64,000 bases of DNA from Pseudomonas oryzihabitans. GTDB lineage: Bacteria > Pseudomonadota > Gammaproteobacteria > Pseudomonadales > Pseudomonadaceae. Made by a program: the position numbers and the translations under genes. Positions 58,209 through 64,000 of the stretch are shown one piece after another. The stretch spans positions 4,486,501 through 4,550,500 of the forward strand of contig NZ_CP013987.1 in NCBI RefSeq assembly GCF_001518815.1. Reading direction: 5' to 3'. The notes under the pieces are model-generated. The model made no database searches. It was not told the origin of the DNA and saw only the letters and a program-made list of their open reading frames with translations. Each line of letters starts with the position of its first letter. The stretch's first letter is position 1.

Positions 58209-58787
58209 TTACCTGTCGAGGTGGAAGTCGAAGGAGCCGTCGGCATCACGCCAACGGCGTACCGACTTCTGGAAGAACTGGGTGTTGGGGATCTGCACCA
58301 GGGCGCCTTCCTGGTTGTCGTCCAGCTCCTGCAGGGTCACGAAGAGCATGTTGATGGCCACCACCCGCCCCTTGATGCCGGGCTTGTCCGAGGCGTCCAG
58401 CACCTCGATACGATCGCCCAGGCGGAAGGGCCCGACGGTAAAGATCAGCACCGCGCAGAACAGATTGGACAGCACGCTCCAGATGGCGAAGAAGGCCACC
58501 GCCGCCACGGCGACGAAACCGGAGATGGCCGTCCAGAGCACGGCGGCGGATACGCCGAAGCGCTCCAGAGCCATGAGGATGGCACTGCCCATGATCAGCC
58601 AGCGCAGGGTCCCGCGCAGCCCCAGGACGATCTGCGGCGGCAGCGGATAGCGCTCGCCCAGGCCGGTGACGGCGCGGGCGACGATGCGCTGCAGCACATA
58701 GCCGATCAGCAGCACCAAGGCGACCTGGCCGGCTACCAGCAGGTAGTCGCCCCAGCCGGGCAGCCAGGTGTGCAGCCACTCGATCAT
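58209..58787 (-). CDS. MscS-family mechanosensitive ion channel (short form)
   Basis: 192 residues from the ATG at 58787, which overlaps the ABC-F stop by one base. Three transmembrane helices (about 12-33, 60-80, 84-104), the third being the glycine/alanine pore helix (AISGFVAVAAVAFFAIWSVL), then a short beta domain (FRLGDRIEVLDASDKPGIKG). The C-terminal vestibule of E. coli MscS is mostly missing, as in many small homologs. Releases solutes under osmotic downshock in characterised members. Confidence 0.9.
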   Translation of the reverse strand: MIEWLHTWLPGWGDYLLVAGQVALVLLIGYVLQRIVARAVTGLGERYPLPPQIVLGLRGTLRWLIMGSAILMALERFGVSAAVLWTAISGFVAVAAVAFFAIWSVLSNLFCAVLIFTVGPFRLGDRIEVLDASDKPGIKGRVVAINMLFVTLQELDDNQEGALVQIPNTQFFQKSVRRWRDADGSFDFHLDR

Positions 58788-60700
58788 CAGGCCCCCTCGA
58801 GTTCGGCTTGCAGGCTTTCCAGCCGTTCCAGGGCCTCCAGCCACTGCTCTTCCAGTTCTGCTTCACGGGTCTTGGCGGCGGCCTGGTCGGCCAGTGCCTG
58901 GCGCAGCTCGTCCTTGCGCGCGGCGTCGTAGAGACCGCTGTCACCCAGCCGAGCCTCCAGGGTGGCGAGTTTTTCCTGCAGCTTGCCCAGCTCCGCTTCC
59001 AGCTTGTCGGCGGTCTTCTTCAGCGGCGCCAGCTGCTGGCGCAGGGCCGCGGCGGCCTGACGCTGCGCCTTGCGGTCGGTCTTGTCGACCGCGGCGCCCT
59101 CGCCGGCTACGAGGCCTGGCTCCTGACGGGCGCGGAAATCCACCAGCCAGCGGCTGTAGTCGTCCAGGTCGCCGTCGAAGGCTTGTACCTTGCCGTCGGC
59201 CACCAGCAGGAATTCGTCGGTGGTGCTCTTGAGCAGATGGCGATCGTGAGACACCACCAGTACCGCCCCGGCAAATTCCTGCAGCGCCAGGGTCAGGGCC
59301 AGGCGCATGTCCAGGTCCAGGTGGTTGGTGGGTTCGTCCAGCAGCAGGAGGTTGGGCTTCTGCCAGGCGATCAAGGCCAAGGCCAGACGTGCCTTTTCGC
59401 CACCGGAGAAATTCAGCACCGTCTCATCGCAGCGTGGACCACGGAAGTCGAAGCCACCCAGGAAATCGCGCAGACTCTGCTCGCGCTCGCCAGGGGCGAT
59501 GCGCTGCAGGTGCAGCAGCGGGCTGGCCTTGGCGTCCAGGGAATCGAGCTGATGCTGGGCGAAGTAGCCGATAGCCAGATTCTCGCCCCGCTGCAGCCGG
59601 CCGCCGAGGGGTTCGAGCTCCGCGGCTAGGGTCTTGATCAGGGTCGACTTGCCGGCGCCATTGGGACCGAGCAGGCCGATCCGTGCGCCCGGCGTCAGTT
59701 GCAGCTTGACCGGATGCAGGATGGTGGTCTCGCCGTAGCCCAGCCGGCCCTCGGCCAGGTCGAGCAGCGGGCTGGACAGCTTGTCCGCCTCGCGGAAGAC
59801 GAATTCGAAGGGCGAGTCGACATGAGCCGGCGCCAGCTCTTCCAGGCGTTCCAGGGCCTTGATCCGGCTCTGTGCCTGGCGCGCCTTGGTGGCCTGGGCC
59901 TTGAAGCGGGCGATGTACTTCTCCATGTGGGCGCGCTGGGCCTGCTGCTTGTCGTAGGCCTGCTGCTGCTGCGCCAGGCGTTCGGCGCGGGTGCGCTCGA
60001 AGCTGGAATAGCCGCCGCGATAGAGCACCAGCTTCTGCTGGTCCAGATGCACCACGTGATCGACCACCGCATCAAGGAAATCGCGGTCATGGGAGATCAG
60101 GATCAGGGTGCCGGGATAGCCTTTGAGCCAGTCTTCCAGCCAGAGGATGGCGTCCAGATCCAGGTGGTTGGTGGGTTCGTCCAGCAACAGCAGGTCCGAG
60201 GGACACATCAGCGCCTGCGCCAGGTTCAGGCGCATCCGCCAGCCACCGGAGAAGTCGCCGACCTGGCGCTCCATCTGCGCGGTGGTGAAGCCCAGACCGG
60301 CCAGCAGCTTGCGGGCCCGGGCATCGGCGGTATAGCCGTCGCCGGCCTCGAAGTCGGCATGCAGCCGGCCCAGGGCATTACCGTCCTGGGCCGCTTCGGC
60401 GGCTGCCAACTCGCGCTGGATGCGGCGCAACTCGATGTCGCCATCCAGTACGTAGTCCACCGCCAGCCGCTCCAGGGTATCCACCTCCTGGCGCATGTGG
60501 GCGATGCGCCAGGCGGCCGGGATGTGGCAGTCGCCGGCGTCGGCGCCGAGCTGGCCGCGCAACAGGGCGAAGAGACTGGATTTGCCGGCGCCATTGGCAC
60601 CGATCAGACCGGCTTTCTGGCCGGGATGCAGGGTCAGGTCAGCGCTTTCGAGCAGACGCTGGGGACCACGCTGTAGAGTAAGGTTCTGTAGTCGGATCAT
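58787..60700 (-). CDS. ABC-F ribosome-associated ATPase (YheS type)
   Basis: 637 residues from the ATG at 60700 (MIRLQNLTLQRGPQRLLE). Two ABC domains: Walker A GANGAGKSS and GPNGAGKST, signatures FSGGWRMR and FSGGEKAR, Walker B LLLLDEPTNHLD twice. Between them lies the charged linker (AQQQQAYDKQQAQRAHMEKY) that reaches the ribosomal E/P-site region. The C-terminal coiled coil (about 560-635) is typical of YheS/Uup-like members. No membrane domain, so not a transporter. First gene of an operon with the channel and exporter genes; divergent from the TIGR02444 gene. Confidence 0.93.
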   Translation of the reverse strand: MIRLQNLTLQRGPQRLLESADLTLHPGQKAGLIGANGAGKSSLFALLRGQLGADAGDCHIPAAWRIAHMRQEVDTLERLAVDYVLDGDIELRRIQRELAAAEAAQDGNALGRLHADFEAGDGYTADARARKLLAGLGFTTAQMERQVGDFSGGWRMRLNLAQALMCPSDLLLLDEPTNHLDLDAILWLEDWLKGYPGTLILISHDRDFLDAVVDHVVHLDQQKLVLYRGGYSSFERTRAERLAQQQQAYDKQQAQRAHMEKYIARFKAQATKARQAQSRIKALERLEELAPAHVDSPFEFVFREADKLSSPLLDLAEGRLGYGETTILHPVKLQLTPGARIGLLGPNGAGKSTLIKTLAAELEPLGGRLQRGENLAIGYFAQHQLDSLDAKASPLLHLQRIAPGEREQSLRDFLGGFDFRGPRCDETVLNFSGGEKARLALALIAWQKPNLLLLDEPTNHLDLDMRLALTLALQEFAGAVLVVSHDRHLLKSTTDEFLLVADGKVQAFDGDLDDYSRWLVDFRARQEPGLVAGEGAAVDKTDRKAQRQAAAALRQQLAPLKKTADKLEAELGKLQEKLATLEARLGDSGLYDAARKDELRQALADQAAAKTREAELEEQWLEALERLESLQAELEGA

Positions 60701-60747
60701 GGCGGCGGAGTGTAGCAGCTCCACCACCCACGAATGGGGAGGCGGAC

Positions 60748-61212
60748 ATGCAAGAGGACCTGTGGGAATTCGCGTTGGCAGTATACGCCCGGCCTGGCGT
60801 GGAAGGCGCCTGTTTGCGTCTGCAGGAGGCCGGGGCCGATGTCTGCCTGGTCCTGACGGCGCTCTGGCTGGATCGGCGCGCCTGCGCCCTGGATGCCGAG
60901 GGGCTGACCCGGCTGCAGCGTGCCTCGCAGCACTGGCAGGACACGGTGGTGCGCCCTCTGCGGCAATTGCGCCAGGCCTGGAAGACCCCCTCCGGAGTCG
61001 ATGAACGCCTGGCGGCGCTGCGCGAGCAGCTCAAGGGACTGGAATTGGCGGCGGAACGTGAACAGCTCGCCCGCCTGGCGCGACTGGCGGCGCATTGGCC
61101 GTGCCGCGATGCGCAGCACCCGGGAGGCTGGTTGCATGCCCTGGCACCGCGCGGGGCAGCGCCAGCGGACCTCGACCTGCTGGCCGAGGCGGCACGGGTG
61201 ATCCGGGTCTAG
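60748..61212 (+). CDS. TIGR02444/DUF2390 family protein
   Basis: 154 residues, mostly helical, no signal peptide. Seen: LWEFALAVYARPGVEGACLR at the N-terminus, the conserved DVCLVLTALWLDRR segment and WQDTVVRPLRQLRQAWK. Function unknown. Starts 47 bases from the divergent ABC-F gene. It is convergent with rsd and the two share their stop region: the last bases are an overlapping CTAG palindrome in which each strand reads TAG. Confidence 0.9.
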   Translation: MQEDLWEFALAVYARPGVEGACLRLQEAGADVCLVLTALWLDRRACALDAEGLTRLQRASQHWQDTVVRPLRQLRQAWKTPSGVDERLAALREQLKGLELAAEREQLARLARLAAHWPCRDAQHPGGWLHALAPRGAAPADLDLLAEAARVIRV

Positions 61213-61685
61213 ACCGAGGCCAGCCGCGGCTGCTGGTGCGAGGTGTGCAGCACCTCGATGAGGCAGTCTTCCAACTCGAAGCGTTCGCGCAGGGTTTCGC
61301 CCAGCAGCTTGAGCTCGATGGTCAGCAGCCCCGGGTCGCGATAGGCGCCACGCTCGAATCTGTCGTTGAAGTTGAGGGCGGCGTCGGTCAGGGCCTGCAG
61401 GCGCGGATAGACGCTGTCGGCGAACTCGATGGCGCGCTCGTCCTGGAATTCGCGGGCTTCAGCCACCAATTGCTCGTAGATCTCGAAGTGCGCGGTGGAC
61501 ATGTAGTCGACCAGCATGTCGCAGAGGCGCTCCAATTCGCTCACCTCGCGCACCGGACCCAGCAGGGGCTCCATGTCCAGGGTTTCGTAGGCGGTCACCA
61601 GCTCGCGGCGGGCAATCAGCCAGCGGTCGATCAGCTGGTGGACCCCACCCCAGCGTTCCTGGGCATTGCGGCAGGTTTCTAGCAT
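61209..61685 (-). CDS. algQ: Anti-sigma-70 factor Rsd/AlgQ
   Basis: 158 residues, all-helical Rsd/AlgQ family. Binds free sigma-70 (region 4) and so favours alternative sigma factors; in P. aeruginosa the protein, also called AlgR2, influences alginate and virulence genes. Seen: CRNAQERWGGVHQLIDRWL, ARRELVTAYETLDM, LCDMLVDYMSTAHFEIYEQL and LNFNDRFERGAYRDP. Position beside dsbB and hemYX matches the P. aeruginosa arrangement. Confidence 0.94.
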   Translation of the reverse strand: MLETCRNAQERWGGVHQLIDRWLIARRELVTAYETLDMEPLLGPVREVSELERLCDMLVDYMSTAHFEIYEQLVAEAREFQDERAIEFADSVYPRLQALTDAALNFNDRFERGAYRDPGLLTIELKLLGETLRERFELEDCLIEVLHTSHQQPRLASV

Positions 61686-61715
61686 GACGGCAGCTCTCTA
61701 TACGGGCGAAACGGT

Positions 61716-61733
61716 CCGGGCGCAGGCGCCCGG
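61716..61733. terminator. GC-rich hairpin between rsd and dsbB
   Basis: CCGGGCG pairs with CGCCCGG around CAGG. It lies past the dsbB stop and before the rsd start on the minus strand. No T run, so it may only attenuate. Confidence 0.45.
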
Positions 61734-61793
61734 GTGTTATCAGGAACTATACCGACATCGTCTCGCCAGGCGAGTGCCGTTGCTCGGAGAAAG

Positions 61794-62279
61794 TCAGCGA
61801 CGGCGAAAGATCTTGACCAGGCTCAAGGCCATGAGCAGCACGAAGGCCAACAGGCTCCATTCCGGGATGCTCAGACCGAACAGCGTCCAGTTGACCTCGG
61901 CGCAGTCGGCGGTGCCGTGCAGCACCAGGCGAATGATCTCCTGGAAGGGCAGCGCCTGCATCATGTAGTCCAGGCTGGGCAGGCAGGCCGCCAGCTCTTC
62001 CGCCGGCACCGTCTGCAGATAGACCTGGCGCCCGGCGGTGGCCGCACCGGCCGCGGCCAGCAGTAGCAGGGTGACCCCGTAGATACGGCGGCCTCGCTTG
62101 CCAGGCGCCTGGATGCCGGCGATGAGGGCGACCACACCGACCAGGATGAAGAAGATCCGCTGCATGACGCACAGCGGACAGGGCTCCAGCCCAACCACGT
62201 GCTCAAGATAGAGACCGACGCCCATGAGCACCGCGCAGGTGGCGGCCATGAACAGGAAGATGAAGCGGGGACTAGTCAC
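61794..62279 (-). CDS. dsbB: Disulfide bond formation protein DsbB (DsbH-like)
   Basis: 161 residues from a GTG at 62279 (TSPRFIFLFMAATCAVLM); starting at 62342 would place the N-terminus inside a hairpin. Four transmembrane helices. Quinone-linked oxidase that re-oxidises DsbA: first redox pair in LEPCPLCVMQR, second pair Cys in AACLPSLDYMMQ and in HGTADCAEVNW. Inner membrane with both pairs facing the periplasm. Between hemY and rsd, as in P. aeruginosa. Confidence 0.92.
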   Translation of the reverse strand: MTSPRFIFLFMAATCAVLMGVGLYLEHVVGLEPCPLCVMQRIFFILVGVVALIAGIQAPGKRGRRIYGVTLLLLAAAGAATAGRQVYLQTVPAEELAACLPSLDYMMQALPFQEIIRLVLHGTADCAEVNWTLFGLSIPEWSLLAFVLLMALSLVKIFRRR

Positions 62280-62324
62280 GGACGCGCCGTCTCCAACAGG
62301 GAATTGGGACGTTACGGTAGTGAA

Positions 62325-62353
62325 AGCCCGGGCACCTTTCAAGGACCCGGGCT
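62325..62353 (-). terminator. Terminator after the hemX-hemY operon
   Basis: AGCCCGGG pairs with CCCGGGCT around a 13-base loop, 15 bases past the hemY stop on the minus strand, then TTTCA. Weak T tract. Confidence 0.55.
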
Positions 62354-62367
62354 AGCGAGGGAGGTTG

Positions 62368-63576
62368 TCAGCCCTTCGCCGGGGGTAGCGAACCAGCCGC
62401 CGGATCGCGCCATTGGCTTTGCAAGAGCTGCTGACTGCGGCTCACATCGCCCAGCTGCATGGTCACCCGGGCCAGCTCGCCGGCGGTGATCGCCGAGGGA
62501 CGCTGCGCCAGGCTGCGCTCCAGGTACTCACGCGCCTTGCCCCACAGCTGGTTGTTCATGCACAGCCGCCCCAGGGCCAGCAACAGCACCGGATCCTGGG
62601 GCTTGTCCTTGAGCCAGCCCTCGGCATGGTGCAGTGGCCGGCTGGCGTCGCGAGGACGCAGCTGGCCATAGAGTTCGACCAGGCGCTCGTCCCACTGGCG
62701 ATTGAGGGTGATGTGCAAGACCTCTTCGGCCAGATCGTCACGGCCGATGGCGCGCAACTGGCGGGCATAGGCCAGCACCACCGAGGCATCGCCCTTGAGC
62801 GCCGTGGGGACCTGCTGCCACTGGGCATCCACCGCCGACTCGGCGCCCTGAGCCGGGACCTCGTCAAGGGTAGCGATCCATACCTTGCGCTCCAGGTCGT
62901 CCTGCTCCTGGGGCCGCAAGACCTGCTGCTTGCGCAGCTGCGGCAGCAGGGCGATCAGGGCCGGCCAGTCGCGCAGGGTCACCTGCAGACGCTGCAGCTG
63001 CAGCAGCACCTCGCCATTCTTCGGATACTTGGCCTGCAGCGGTGCCAGGCTGTCACGCGCTTCCAGGTACTGACCCCGGTCGATCTGCAGGCGGGCCTGT
63101 TGCAGGCCGATGGCGAGCTCGGCCTGAGGCTCGCGCTCCCGGGCCTGACGTAGCAGGCGATCGCGCTCTTCCAGGTCGCCAAGTTCGTTGGCGGCGCGGG
63201 CCGCGCCCAGCAGCACGAACAGCGGCTGGTCGGCGTGCTCGGCCGCGCCTTTCAGATGCTTGAGGGCACCGCTCCAGTTCCCCTCGGCAAGTTCCAGCTG
63301 GCCCTTGTGGCGGGCCTGCTCCAGGCGCCGCTGGCGATTGTGCCGCGACCAGGGGTTGAGCACCTTGCCGGTCAGGCCCAGGGCGCCCAACACCAGCTTG
63401 AGGATGTAGAGCGCCAGCCAGATCGCCACCAACAGGGCCAGGAAGGCCCAGAGGCTCGATTCATAACGGAAGTTGCTGTAGGACAGCAGCACATAGCCCG
63501 GCTCCTTGGCCAGCACCACGGCGACGCCCAGACCGACGAGCAGGGCGAACAGGAACAGCAGGTACAGGCGCTTCAT
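62368..63576 (-). CDS. hemY: HemY-like TPR membrane protein
   Basis: 402 residues. Two N-terminal transmembrane helices (about 4-22 and 41-65), then tetratricopeptide-like helical repeats (about 90-390; LAEGNWSGALKHLKGAAEHA and LGRLCMNNQLWGKAREYLER). Associated with late heme synthesis by gene linkage in gammaproteobacteria, not to be confused with the protoporphyrinogen oxidase HemY. Start overlaps the hemX stop (ATGA), so the two are coupled. Confidence 0.92.
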   Translation of the reverse strand: MKRLYLLFLFALLVGLGVAVVLAKEPGYVLLSYSNFRYESSLWAFLALLVAIWLALYILKLVLGALGLTGKVLNPWSRHNRQRRLEQARHKGQLELAEGNWSGALKHLKGAAEHADQPLFVLLGAARAANELGDLEERDRLLRQAREREPQAELAIGLQQARLQIDRGQYLEARDSLAPLQAKYPKNGEVLLQLQRLQVTLRDWPALIALLPQLRKQQVLRPQEQDDLERKVWIATLDEVPAQGAESAVDAQWQQVPTALKGDASVVLAYARQLRAIGRDDLAEEVLHITLNRQWDERLVELYGQLRPRDASRPLHHAEGWLKDKPQDPVLLLALGRLCMNNQLWGKAREYLERSLAQRPSAITAGELARVTMQLGDVSRSQQLLQSQWRDPAAGSLPPAKG

Positions 63577-64000
63577 GGGCGATTCTCCTGAGCCGCGCCG
63601 GCGGCATTGGTCGGCTGGATTTGCTGACGTTGCGCGATATAGGCCTGCAGCGCGGTCAGGGCCGGCGTCAGGTCAGGCGCCTCGAAGGTGACCGGGCGCT
63701 CGGCCAGCTCCTGCAGGCGCAGCTTGACTGCAAGGCTGTCAGGATTCTGGTTGTTGAAATGGGCGGCGAGGACGTCTTGCGCCTGCTCGATGGACAGCCG
63801 ATAGACCTCCTGATTGCCGTTGAGCACGGCCCATTGCGCCTGTTCCAGCGCCAGGCTCATGGCCAGGCGTACCTGGGCCAGGGATTCCTCGGCCAGCAGC
63901 GGGCGGATCGGCTGGTCGGCGGAGAAATCGATGCGGAAATAGCTGGAGATGCGCTGGCGGAAGTCCTGCCACCATTGCTGCAAGGCATTGCTCGGCGGTA
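63573..64000 (-). CDS. hemX: HemX-like protein, C-terminal part (5' end outside window)
   Basis: The frame is open to the window edge; about 142 C-terminal residues are visible of a family of roughly 370-380. Seen: WWQDFRQRISSYFRIDFSAD, LAEESLAQVRLAMSLALEQA and NQEVYRLSIEQAQDVLAAHF, the typical HemX C-terminal helical region, then a low-complexity tail. The N-terminal membrane anchor lies outside. Usually encoded with hemD and hemC upstream. Function in heme synthesis is unproven; named by family. Confidence 0.9.
   Translation of the reverse strand, partial: PPSNALQQWWQDFRQRISSYFRIDFSADQPIRPLLAEESLAQVRLAMSLALEQAQWAVLNGNQEVYRLSIEQAQDVLAAHFNNQNPDSLAVKLRLQELAERPVTFEAPDLTPALTALQAYIAQRQQIQPTNAAGAAQENRP

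Overview
The window is ordinary, gene-dense, high-GC chromosomal DNA of a Pseudomonas species. The protein families and much of the local order (ntrB-ntrC, ubiH-pepP-ygfB / zapA-6S RNA-fau, glpT, ubiD-rho-trxA, ppx / ppk-hemB, rsd-dsbB-hemY-hemX) match the Pseudomonas backbone as I remember it from P. aeruginosa. I suspect the P. oryzihabitans/psychrotolerans group, but only weakly. I found no phage, transposase, CRISPR, tRNA or rRNA gene.

Layout. Positions 1-6000 form a nitrogen-control block: the 3' part of glnA, two small DUF4124 envelope proteins, and ntrB-ntrC behind a candidate sigma-54 promoter. Then comes a 987-bp non-coding repeat mosaic, followed by a candidate sigma-54-driven small RNA with a strong terminator, in the position where I recall P. 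aeruginosa NrsZ. Positions 6.1-9.6 kb hold a DUF gene, trmL and a YdeP-type molybdopterin oxidoreductase. Positions 9.6-14.1 kb hold a complete three-gene type I secretion system (ABC, HlyD, TolC) without a visible substrate and with less GC-biased codon use. Then follow putA with candidate PutA operators, a luciferase-like oxidoreductase, a chemoreceptor and a nucleotidyltransferase. At 22.7-26.9 kb is a second YdeP paralog with fdhD and a LysR regulator.

Positions 27-43 kb hold housekeeping genes: yrfG/nudE/cysQ, ubiquinone hydroxylases, pepP, ygfB, zapA, 6S RNA, 5-formyl-THF cyclo-ligase, an EVE protein, a FliL-like protein, glpT with candidate GlpR operators, ubiD, rho and trxA. Positions 43.6-47.4 kb hold a GntR regulator divergent from a polar amino-acid ABC transporter operon that has its own sigma-54-type promoter and candidate NtrC site. 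Then come ppx, a second large repeat mosaic that is largely the reverse complement of the first, ppk, hemB, a DedA protein, an MHYT-GGDEF-EAL protein, several small-family genes, an ABC-F ATPase, rsd, dsbB, hemY and the 3' part of hemX.

How it fits together. NtrBC appears to sit over a local nitrogen regulon: itself, the candidate sRNA and the amino-acid importer, judged by sigma-54 promoter signatures. The most unusual structure is a family of non-coding elements bounded by inverted REP-like units. Two long nested copies and one minimal copy are visible, each lying between the 3' ends of convergent genes. One separates ntrC from the candidate NrsZ promoter.
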